A stretch of 49,357 nucleotides of DNA from DASWHD01 sp036393335 (GTDB lineage: Bacteria > CG2-30-53-67 > CG2-30-70-394): assembly GCA_036393335.1 (NCBI GenBank), contig DASWHD010000099.1:1-49357 (forward strand). Reading direction: 5' to 3'. The translations under genes and the position numbers were made by a program. The notes below the pieces were generated by a model. The model did not search any database, was not told the origin of the DNA, and saw nothing but the letters and a program-made list of their open reading frames with translations. Positions 42,482 through 49,357 of the stretch are shown here, piece by piece. The first letter of the stretch is position 1, and every line of letters begins with the position of its first letter.

Positions 42482-43786
42482 ATGCACTCAGATAAACCCA
42501 AATCGTATCAGGAACGGCGGCGCTGCTCGCCGGATTCGTCTAACAAGACCCTTGCCAGGCTGCTGATGGTCGCCGTCCTCGCAACCCCTCTCCAGCCGGC
42601 GGCTGCTCAGCAGACGGCCGGGCTGGAACCTCTCACGGAGGCGTCGGCCGTGCGCCGGGGGCTGGCGCGGGCGGCCCTGGTCGAGCTGGAGGAGGGAAGC
42701 CACGGGCTGGCGGAAGCAACCGCGGTGGCGGAGGGCACGTGGCCCAATCCCCTCCTCTCCTACTCTCGCGAGCACACTTCCGATTCCACCGAAGACTTCG
42801 CCTGGCTCTCCCAGGAGCTAGACCTCTCGGGGCGGCGGAGTCTACGCACGCAGGCAGCCAGCCAGCGCGCCACCGCCGCCGCCCTGAAGATGGCAGTCCA
42901 ACGTCTGGAGGTGGCGGCGGCGATCCGCCACCGCTTCCACGAGGTGCTCTACCACCAGCGGCGAGTGGCGGCCTTGCACGACTGGCTCGCCGGCATCGAC
43001 CGCGCCCTGGAGACGGTGACCCGCCGAGAGGAGGCGGGCGACGCCTCCGTCTATGACCGCCGGCGGCTGGAGCGGGAGCGTGCCAGCGGTGGCGCGCGGC
43101 TGGCGGTGGCGGAGGCCGGACTCGACCGGGCGTGGGCCGGCTTGCTGGCCCAGCTGCCTGAGCCAGCGCCAGTTGCGACTGAGGGGCCGGCCGTCGCCGG
43201 CCGCCTGCTGCCGGAAGACGATCCACCGCCCTTGGTGGAGCTATTGGCAGCACTGCCCGCGCGCCCCGACCTGCAATCGCTGGAGGCGCGGGTGGCCGCG
43301 GCGGAGCTGGATGGGCGGGCCGCCCGTCGCTGGCAACTGCCGCGGGTGAGCCTGGGGGGTGGAGTGAAGCGGGTCGATACCGACGGCGAGTGGGATAACG
43401 GCTTCCTACTCACCGCCTCCTTGCCCCTGCCCCTGTTCGACCGCCACCAGGACGAGGCGCTGCGTGCCCGGGCCGAGGAGCGCCTCGCCTGGGGCCGCAG
43501 CGCCGAGGCCCTGGCCATGGCCGAGGGCGAGGTACGGGGGTTGTGGGCCGAGTCCCGGCGACTGACGACCGCCGCACGCCACTACCGGGAGCAGACCGCC
43601 CGCACCTCGGCAGTCCTAGTACGCACCGCCGAAGCGGCCTACCGCGGCGGCGAGCTGGGGATCCTCGAACTCCTCGATGCCCATCGCAGTGTGCTGGAAG
43701 ACGAGTTGCAGGCGCTCGATTTGGAGATGGCGGCGCGCCGGGCGCGAATCGAGCTTGACCGCATCACTGGAGGTCAATCGCAATGA
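42482..43786 (+). CDS. Outer-membrane efflux protein of second RND set
   Basis: A 434-aa TolC-family protein, clearly different from the first CzcC. The signal region is RLLMVAVLATPLQPAAAQQ (about 29-47). The two OEP halves include AEATAVAEGTWPNPLLSYSRE, VYDRRRLERERASGG, LEARVAAAELDGRAARRWQLPRVSL, and the final AYRGGELGILELLDAHRSVL...ARIELDRITGG. ATG 42482 gives a long polar leader before the signal segment; an internal ATG (MVAVLATPLQ) could be the true start. Its stop overlaps the adaptor gene's ATG (ATGA). Confidence 0.9.
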   Translation: MHSDKPKSYQERRRCSPDSSNKTLARLLMVAVLATPLQPAAAQQTAGLEPLTEASAVRRGLARAALVELEEGSHGLAEATAVAEGTWPNPLLSYSREHTSDSTEDFAWLSQELDLSGRRSLRTQAASQRATAAALKMAVQRLEVAAAIRHRFHEVLYHQRRVAALHDWLAGIDRALETVTRREEAGDASVYDRRRLERERASGGARLAVAEAGLDRAWAGLLAQLPEPAPVATEGPAVAGRLLPEDDPPPLVELLAALPARPDLQSLEARVAAAELDGRAARRWQLPRVSLGGGVKRVDTDGEWDNGFLLTASLPLPLFDRHQDEALRARAEERLAWGRSAEALAMAEGEVRGLWAESRRLTTAARHYREQTARTSAVLVRTAEAAYRGGELGILELLDAHRSVLEDELQALDLEMAARRARIELDRITGGQSQ

Positions 43787-45345
43787 AGAGCGCTCCCCCC
43801 TGGCTCGCCGTGCTAGTCGCAGCGTTGCTCGCCGCCTGTCCGGCCACCGAGCACAACGACGGCGGCGGTGCCGATGACCACGACGACGGCATGGAGGCGA
43901 TGGCCGTCACCCATTGGACCGAGACCGCCGAGCTCTTCGTCGAGTTTCCGCCGCTGGTGATGGGCCAGGAATCACCCTTCGCCGCCCACTTCACGCGGCT
44001 GTCGGACTTCAAACCGGTGGACCGGGGTCGAGTAACCGTCCTCCTCTCCGGCGGTGGGCTCGCCGAGGAGCGCTTCGTGGCCACCGAGGCGCTGGTGGCC
44101 GGGATCTTCCGGCCAGTGGCCTGGCCCCAACACACCGGTCGGCGCCGGCTGATCCTGCGCCTGGAATCGGAGGGGTTGACCAGCACCCACGACCTGGGCG
44201 AGATGACGGTCTTCCCGCACCTAGACGCCGCTCGCTCCGCGGCGGGGCAGGAGGAGGCGCCCGGGGGGCAGATCACCTTCCTCAAGGAACAGCAGTGGCG
44301 CATCGAGTTCGCGACCGCCACCGTCACCGAACGAACCTTGCGCCCCTCCCTCCGGGCCAATGGCAGGGTGGTGCCACGGGCGGACGGCGAGCTCTGGGTC
44401 ACCGCCCCCATCAGCGGACGGCTGGCGACGGCCGGCCGCGCATACCCGACGCTGGGCGCGGAGGTGACAGCGGATCAGGTGCTGGTTGAGATCGCCCCGC
44501 GGCTGGGCGCCGGCAGCGACATCCCCTCCCTGGAGCTGGCGGTGGAGCAGGCACGTCTGGACCTTACCCAGGCGCAGCGGGAACGGCAGCGACTGGAGGG
44601 GCTCTACGCGGACGGCGCGGTGGCGCAGCGCCGGGTGGTAGAGGCGCGCCATGACGAGGAGCGGGTACGCGCCTCGGTCACCGCGGCAGAGCGCCGTCTG
44701 GCCCAGCACCAGCGGCTGGAACGGACCGCCGGCAAGCAGGGCGCCGACGCGGTGACGGTACGCGCCCCCATCGCCGGCACCATTACGGCCGTGAAGGCGC
44801 CGGCCGGGGGCTTCCTGGAGGCGGGGCAGGAGATCTTCCACATCGTCGACCTCGACCGGTTGTGGCTGGAGGTACGGATCCCCGAGGTCGACGTCGCCCG
44901 TATCCTCCACCCCGCTGGCGCCTGGTTCGAGATCGGGGGATACGATCCACCCATCGAGGTGGAGCGGGAAAGGCTGGTGGCCGCCGGCGGAGTGATCGAC
45001 CCGCGCACCCGCACCATCCCGCTGGTCTTCGCCATCGACAACCCGGAGCGCCACCTGCGGGTGGGCATGTCCGTCCAGGTCCACGTCCTCACCGGCGAGC
45101 CGGTCACCGACCTGGCCGTGCCGGTGACGGCGGTGGTGGACGATGGCGGCCAGGATGTGGTCTACGTCCAGCCGGAGGGGGAGGCCTTCGAACGCCGCAT
45201 CGTACACCTCGGCATTCGCGACCGCGGCTACGTGCAAGTGCTCGAAGGGGTGGAAAGGGACGAGCACGTGGTCACCCGTGGCGCCTACGCGGTGAAGCTC
45301 GCCGCCTCCGCGACCCAGCTTCCGGCCCACGGCCACGCGCATTGA
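43783..45345 (+). CDS. RND adaptor lipoprotein of second set
   Basis: A 520-aa membrane-fusion protein, longer than usual. It has a lipoprotein signal (LVAALLAAC, Cys19), then an Asp/His-rich stretch (EHNDGGGADDHDDG), and an extra N-terminal domain (~42-145) with TAELFVEFPPLVMGQESPFAAHF and LSDFKPVDRGRV. The adaptor core follows: GELWVTAPISGRLATA, a coiled-coil hairpin (~250-310), VTVRAPIAGTITAVKAPAGGFL, and a barrel. The tail is His-rich (PAHGHAH). The extra domain may receive metal or touch a partner. It lies 7 bp before the pump gene. Confidence 0.92.
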   Translation: MKSAPPWLAVLVAALLAACPATEHNDGGGADDHDDGMEAMAVTHWTETAELFVEFPPLVMGQESPFAAHFTRLSDFKPVDRGRVTVLLSGGGLAEERFVATEALVAGIFRPVAWPQHTGRRRLILRLESEGLTSTHDLGEMTVFPHLDAARSAAGQEEAPGGQITFLKEQQWRIEFATATVTERTLRPSLRANGRVVPRADGELWVTAPISGRLATAGRAYPTLGAEVTADQVLVEIAPRLGAGSDIPSLELAVEQARLDLTQAQRERQRLEGLYADGAVAQRRVVEARHDEERVRASVTAAERRLAQHQRLERTAGKQGADAVTVRAPIAGTITAVKAPAGGFLEAGQEIFHIVDLDRLWLEVRIPEVDVARILHPAGAWFEIGGYDPPIEVERERLVAAGGVIDPRTRTIPLVFAIDNPERHLRVGMSVQVHVLTGEPVTDLAVPVTAVVDDGGQDVVYVQPEGEAFERRIVHLGIRDRGYVQVLEGVERDEHVVTRGAYAVKLAASATQLPAHGHAH

Positions 45346-45352
45346 GGAACCC

Positions 45353-48300
45353 ATGATCGACACCATCATCCAGTGGTCCCTCAGCAACCGGCTCTTCGTC
45401 CTGCTGGGTGCGGCGTTGCTCCTGGCTTGGGGTACGGTGGAGACCCTGCGCATGCCAGTGGATGTCTTTCCCGACCTGACCGCGCCCACGGTCACCGTCC
45501 TTACCGAGGCCCACGGCATGGCGCCGGAGGAGGTGGAGACCCTCATCACCTTCCCCATCGAGACCGCCATGAACGGCGCCTCCGGGGTGCGCCGGGTGCG
45601 CTCCTCCACCGCCGTCGGTTTTACCGTCGTATGGGTGGAGTTCGACTGGGGCACGGACATCTACCAGGCGCGGCAGGTGGTGTCGGAGAAGCTCCAGCTC
45701 GTGCGCGGCTCCCTGCCGCCGGAGATCGCCCCACCGGTGCTCGCGCCGATCTCCTCCATCATGGGGGAGATCATGTTCATCGCCATGACCTCCGACCGCC
45801 ACCTCCCCATGGAGGTGCGTACCGCCGCCGACTGGACGGTGCGGCGCCGCATCCTGGCGGTGCCGGGGGTCTCGCAGGTGATTCCCATCGGTGGCGACCG
45901 CCGTCAGTTCCAGGTCCTCCTCGACCCCGAACGGCTTTCCGCCTACGGCGTCGCCGTGGCCGAGGTGGTCGACGCCCTGGGGGCGGCCAACGAGAACACC
46001 TCCGCCGGCTTTCACGTGGCGGGCGGCCAGGAGTACCTGATCCACGGGATCGGGCGGGTCTTCCGACCCGAGGACATCACTGAGACCGGCGTGGCGGTAC
46101 GCGAAGGTCAGCCGATCCTGGTGGGCGACCTGGCGGAGGTGCGGATCGGGCCCGGCCTCAAACGGGGCGAGGGCTCCTTCAACGGCAAGCCGGCCGTGGT
46201 GCTGGGCATCCAGAAACAACCGGGCGCCAACACCCTGGAGCTCACCCGGCAGCTCGACCGGGTGCTCGACGACATCCAGGCCTCCTTGCCAGCGGGGATG
46301 GAGATCCACCGCCACATCTTCCGCCAGGCCGACTTCATCAAGGTCGCCGTACACAACGTCACCGAGGCGTTGCGCGACGGCGCCCTCCTGGTGGTCCTCA
46401 TCGTGGTGCTCTTCCTGGTGAGCCTGCGCTCCACCGCCATCACGGTGCTCGCCATCCCCCTGTCGCTGGTGGCGGCGGTGCTGGCACTCAAGGGGCTGGG
46501 GGCAACCATCAACACCATGACCCTGGGGGGTATGGCCATCGCCGTCGGCGCCTTGGTCGACGACGCGATCATCGACGTGGAAAACGTCGTCCGGCGGCTG
46601 CGCCAGAACGCCGCCAGGCCGGAGGCCACGAGGCGACCGGTGCTGGCGGCGGTGTTGGGCGCCAGCAAGGAGATCCGCGGCTCCGTCGTTTTCGCCACCT
46701 TCGTCATCATCCTGGTCTTCCTCCCCCTCTTCTTTCTCTCCGGTGTCGAGGGGCGGCTGCTACGCCCCCTCGGGCTGGCTTATATCATCTCGCTGTTCGC
46801 CTCCCTGGTGGTGGCCCTGACGGTGACGCCGGCGCTGTGCTCTCTGTTGTTGCCCCGCTCGCGCACGGTGCGCACCGCCACCGAGCCCTCGGTGGTGCGC
46901 TGGCTGAAGCGGGCCTACGAGCCGACCCTGGCGCTAACCCTGCCGCGCTGGAAGAGCGTCGCCGCGGTGTCGGGGTTGGGGCTGGGTGCGGCGGCCTTCG
47001 CCTTCTACTCGGCAGGCCAGTCCTTCCTGCCAGAGTTCAACGAGGGCACCCTCACCATCAGCGCCGTCACCCTGCCGGGTACCGCCCTGACGGAATCCGA
47101 CGGCCTCGGGCGGTTGATCGAGGAGATCCTCCTCCAGCAACCGGAGGTCGTGGCCACCGCCCGGCGTACCGGTCGCGCCGAGCTCGACGAGCACGCCCAG
47201 GGGGTCAACTCGGCGGAGATCGACGTGGGGCTGCGCATGGGGGAGCGCAGCAAGGCGGCCTTCCTCGCTGACTTGCGCCGCGACCTGTCCCTGGTACCGG
47301 GGATGAACGTTATCATCGGCCAGCCCATCTCCCACCGCATCGACCACATGCTCTCCGGCACCCGCGCCAACATCGCGGTGAAAATCTTCGGCGATGACCT
47401 CTACGAGCTGCGCCGCCTCGGCGAGCAGGTGCGGGGCGTGATGGAAGAGGTGGCGGGGGTCGCCGACCTCTCCGTGGAGCAGCAGGCGGACATCCCCTTC
47501 ATCACCATCCGCTTCGACCGCGCCGCCATCGCCCGCCACGGCCTGCGAATCCGGGACGTGGCGGAGGCGGTGGAGACCGCCTTTGGCGGCCAGACCGTCT
47601 CCCGGGTGATGGAGGGGCAGGCCGCCTTCGATCTGGTGGTGCGCTACCGCGCCTCCGCCCTAGAGGATCTGGAGGCGCTGCGCCACACCCTGATCGCCAC
47701 CCCCAGTGGCGCCCAGATTCCGCTTCATGCGCTGGCCGATATCCGGCGCGACCGCGGCCCCAACACGATCAGCCGGGAGAACGTGCAGCGCAAGATCGTG
47801 GTGATGTGCAACGTCGCCGGCCGCGACCTGCGCGGCGTGGTGGAGGAGATCCGCGACCGTATCGAGGCAGCCATGGAGTTGCCCCGTGGCTACCACGTGG
47901 AGTACGGCGGCCAGTTCGAGAGCGCCGCGGAGGCCTCCCGCACCCTGCTCCTCCTCGGCGTGGCGGTGGTGGTGGGGATCTTCCTGCTCCTCTACGTCGC
48001 CTTCCGGTCGGCCCGCGACGCCGCCCTGGTGATGGTCAACCTCCCCCTTGCCCTCATTGGCGGGGTGGTCGGCGTCTACCTTTCCGGCGGCGTGGTGTCG
48101 GTCGCCTCCATCATCGGCTTCATCACCCTGTTCGGAATCGCCACCCGCAACGGCATCATGATGATCTCCCACATCCACCACCTGGTGGAGCACGAGGGGG
48201 TACGGGACCCGGTGGAGGCTGTAAAGCGCGGCGCCGTCGAGCGGCTCGCCCCCATCTTCATGACCGCCCTGGCGGCGGGCCTCGCCCTGGTCCCGCTGGC

Positions 48301-48496
48301 GCTGAGTGGCGGCCGGCCCGGCAGCGAGATCCAGACCCCCATGGCCATCGTCATCCTCTTCGGCCTGCTCTCCTCCACAGCGCTGAACATGGTGGTGGTG
48401 CCGGCCCTCTACCTGCGCTTTGGCTCCTTGCGCAGTCGGGTGACGGTCAAGGAAGCCCTGGAGAGGGAGGGAGCCTTACTGGCGGTGGAGACGTAG
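45353..48496 (+). CDS. Heavy-metal RND pump of second set (CusA/CzcA family)
   Basis: A 1047-aa RND permease: MIDTIIQWSLSNRLFVLLGAAL...MPVDVFPDLTAPTVTVLTEAHG, then porter and docking loops, and twelve helices. Helix 4 reads GGMAIAVGALVDDAIIDVEN (Asp403, Asp404, Asp408, Glu410). It lacks the DFG of CzcA and differs from CusA's AIGAMVDAAIVMIEN, so it belongs to a less-studied branch and its metal cannot be named. The C-terminal helices include IGFITLFGIATRNGIMMISHI and LVPLALSGGRPGSEIQTPMA. It completes the pump controlled by the BlaI/M56 pair, as judged from the shared palindrome. Confidence 0.93.
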   Translation: MIDTIIQWSLSNRLFVLLGAALLLAWGTVETLRMPVDVFPDLTAPTVTVLTEAHGMAPEEVETLITFPIETAMNGASGVRRVRSSTAVGFTVVWVEFDWGTDIYQARQVVSEKLQLVRGSLPPEIAPPVLAPISSIMGEIMFIAMTSDRHLPMEVRTAADWTVRRRILAVPGVSQVIPIGGDRRQFQVLLDPERLSAYGVAVAEVVDALGAANENTSAGFHVAGGQEYLIHGIGRVFRPEDITETGVAVREGQPILVGDLAEVRIGPGLKRGEGSFNGKPAVVLGIQKQPGANTLELTRQLDRVLDDIQASLPAGMEIHRHIFRQADFIKVAVHNVTEALRDGALLVVLIVVLFLVSLRSTAITVLAIPLSLVAAVLALKGLGATINTMTLGGMAIAVGALVDDAIIDVENVVRRLRQNAARPEATRRPVLAAVLGASKEIRGSVVFATFVIILVFLPLFFLSGVEGRLLRPLGLAYIISLFASLVVALTVTPALCSLLLPRSRTVRTATEPSVVRWLKRAYEPTLALTLPRWKSVAAVSGLGLGAAAFAFYSAGQSFLPEFNEGTLTISAVTLPGTALTESDGLGRLIEEILLQQPEVVATARRTGRAELDEHAQGVNSAEIDVGLRMGERSKAAFLADLRRDLSLVPGMNVIIGQPISHRIDHMLSGTRANIAVKIFGDDLYELRRLGEQVRGVMEEVAGVADLSVEQQADIPFITIRFDRAAIARHGLRIRDVAEAVETAFGGQTVSRVMEGQAAFDLVVRYRASALEDLEALRHTLIATPSGAQIPLHALADIRRDRGPNTISRENVQRKIVVMCNVAGRDLRGVVEEIRDRIEAAMELPRGYHVEYGGQFESAAEASRTLLLLGVAVVVGIFLLLYVAFRSARDAALVMVNLPLALIGGVVGVYLSGGVVSVASIIGFITLFGIATRNGIMMISHIHHLVEHEGVRDPVEAVKRGAVERLAPIFMTALAAGLALVPLALSGGRPGSEIQTPMAIVILFGLLSSTALNMVVVPALYLRFGSLRSRVTVKEALEREGALLAVET

Positions 48497-48579
48497 CCAC
48501 GAATCATTTCCACCGGTGAGCACGTCATGGAACAAATTCTTATGGGTCGCCAGACCCTGGCGCCCACCGCCGTCCCAGC

Positions 48580-48702
48580 GTCGAAGTCCGGCGCCCCCTC
48601 GCCACCGTCGTCATCGGCGGCCTGATCACCTCGACGCTCCTCACCCTGCTGGTTCTACCGGCGGTCTACCGCTGGTTTGCACCGGGGGACAGCACAGGAT
48701 GA
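48580..48702 (+). pseudogene. C-terminal remnant of a second czcA
   Basis: An open 40-codon stretch, VEVRRPLATVVIGGLITSTL then LTLLVLPAVYRWFAPGDSTG and a stop, closely matches the end of the intact czcA (EVQRPLATVVIGGLITSTLL...). It has no start of its own, and upstream similarity stops at 48580. It pairs with the N-terminal remnant at 40763. About 950 codons of the original gene are missing between them. The ~80 bp before it hold no recognisable sequence. Confidence 0.9.
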
Positions 48703-48743
48703 CACCTGCGAGGAACACCTCTGGCGCTGCACGCCACACGAAA

Positions 48744-49093
48744 TCAGAGCGCCTCGGGCCATTTCCGGGCGGTGTGAAACACGCGCAGGATCTCCACCGT
48801 CTCCTCCCGCACGCGGTATGGAACGGGCAGGGCGTGGATGCGGTCGTCGGACGTAGCGCTCATTCCACATGCCCTCCCCCAGGCCCCCTCCCGGCGGGAG
48901 GGGGATTGCCGGACGCCCCTTCGGGGCGACTCGTTGAGCGCCCCAGGGCCGGATGATCCGCCAGGGGGGAGACGCTCGCCAGGATCCGCTCCACCACCCT
49001 GGCGGCGGGACTGTCCGCCCCGATGTAGGCTGCCTCGGACTCCAGATTCGCCAGCGCAGTCCGCAGCCAGCGGACCCTCAACGACCGCTCCAC
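48744..49093 (-). pseudogene. parE-type toxin gene split by a repeat
   Basis: GTG 49093 starts a RelE/ParE toxin: MERSLRVRWLRTALANLESE, AAYIGADSPAARVVERILAS, VSPLADHPALGR. After Gly-Arg the 134-bp repeat begins (STSRPEGASG...) and ends the frame at 48860. The rest of a ParE fold, PYRVREETVEILRVFHTARKWPEAL, is found beyond the repeat at 48744-48815, in another frame. So the toxin is broken near the start of its third strand and probably inactive. The gene overlaps the 3' end of the antitoxin gene. Confidence 0.85.
48816..48949 (-). repeat. 134-bp repeat, copy 2 (inside parE)
   Basis: The reverse complement matches 36030-36163 at 131 of 134 positions. It begins at GCCCTGGG, where both host genes encode Ala-Leu-Gly, and ends at CCATAC. 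With copy 1 it forms a 98%-identical inverted pair flanking about 12.65 kb of metal-efflux genes. Confidence 0.9.
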
Positions 49094-49317
49094 TTTTCGG
49101 CCACTGCCCGCGCCTCGTCGTCAGAGGCGAAATCGCCCGCCTCTGCCTCCTGAATCCCCTTCTCGATCTCCTCGATCTGCCACGCCTCGCGCTCCAGGTA
49201 ACCACGCAGCGCCTCCGCCGCCAGAAAGGACTTCGTTCGCCCGGTGGATTCGGCCAACCGCTCCAACTGCTCCAGCATCTCGGCAGGCAGGTGAACGCTC
49301 AAGCTCGTAGTCGACAT
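49078..49317 (-). CDS. Ribbon-helix-helix antitoxin (ParD/CopG-like)
   Basis: A 79-aa protein with an N-terminal ribbon-helix-helix domain (TTSLSVHLPAEMLEQLERLAESTGRTKSFLAAEALRGYL) and a C-terminal helical tail (EEIEKGIQEAEAGDFASDDE...AEKW) that would wrap the toxin. It is typical of the antitoxin of parDE/relBE-type modules, which represses its own promoter. Its end overlaps the toxin GTG by 16 bp, the usual coupling. The toxin is disrupted by a repeat, so this antitoxin may be an orphan. Confidence 0.9.
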   Translation of the reverse strand: MSTTSLSVHLPAEMLEQLERLAESTGRTKSFLAAEALRGYLEREAWQIEEIEKGIQEAEAGDFASDDEARAVAEKWSGR

Positions 49318-49357
49318 GGCTCAATCTCCGTATGACAAGTCCCGCAAAGCCTACAAC

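Noticed and set aside
44221..45660. A 479-aa minus-strand open frame opposite the adaptor and pump genes
   Set aside because: The opposite strand has well-formed adaptor and RND motifs; this frame is a codon-bias shadow.
40900..48580. Clean transposition of the BlaI/M56/RND unit with target duplication
   Set aside because: I found no matching short duplication or inverted ends at the two junctions, and most of the host czcA is missing, so a simple insertion is not supported.

Overview
This GC-rich 49.4-kb window most likely comes from a gammaproteobacterium, perhaps near the Chromatiales. The main support is the macromolecular-synthesis cluster rpsU-yqeY-dnaG-rpoD followed by tRNA-Ile(CAT), plus bioA, galU/galE, pdxA, yjbQ and an RnfAB pair. 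The placement is inferred from gene content only. No rRNA, CRISPR array, prophage or complete transposase-bearing insertion sequence was seen.

Layout. 1-5.8 kb: bioA; on the minus strand a hypothetical gene plus a lipoprotein gene, rnfA-rnfB with its own terminator, and a zinc-ribbon coiled-coil gene plus a TPR gene. 5.9-16.6 kb (minus): tRNA-Ile(CAT), rpoD, dnaG, mutS2, yqeY, rpsU, guaB, galU, galE. 16.6-19.5 kb (minus): a polysaccharide-export-like gene and a pterin/folate group (pteridine-reductase-like SDR, folB, and a HAD-Nudix fusion). 19.7-20.8 kb: an AMMECR1-like gene and yjbQ. 21.1-26.7 kb: a tightly overlapping four-gene signalling operon (PAS histidine kinase, two REC-HDOD proteins, REC plus degenerate HD-GYP). 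26.8-34 kb: mixed single genes (a hypothetical, MerR, AI-2E/PerM, nitronate monooxygenase, an RqcP-like S4 protein, pdxA). 34.3-48.7 kb: a heavy-metal efflux island. 48.7-49.3 kb: a ParD-like antitoxin with a broken parE.

The metal island is the most interesting part. A czcI-like gene and czcC-czcB-czcA come first. Then comes a second czcA that survives only as its first ~45 codons (40.76 kb) and last 40 codons (48.58 kb). Between these remnants sits a self-contained unit: a BlaI-type repressor, an M56 (BlaR1-like) membrane protease that carries a His/Cys-rich periplasmic loop instead of a penicillin sensor, and a second outer-membrane/adaptor/RND efflux set. The same palindrome, CCGAT-N5-ATCG, lies upstream of both the repressor and the efflux genes. 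I read this as a candidate metal-responsive BlaR1/BlaI-like proteolytic switch controlling an RND pump.

A second theme is small repeats. At least five, probably six, copies or ends of a MITE-like element share the terminal inverted repeat TAGCCCGCATTTCTCACCA, flanked by CTAG. Some copies hold nested REP-type hairpins. Element ends supply the start codons of pdxA and the czcI-like gene and the stop codon of the AI-2E transporter. A separate 134-bp repeat occurs as a near-identical inverted pair; one copy forms the C-terminus of CzcC and the other splits parE.
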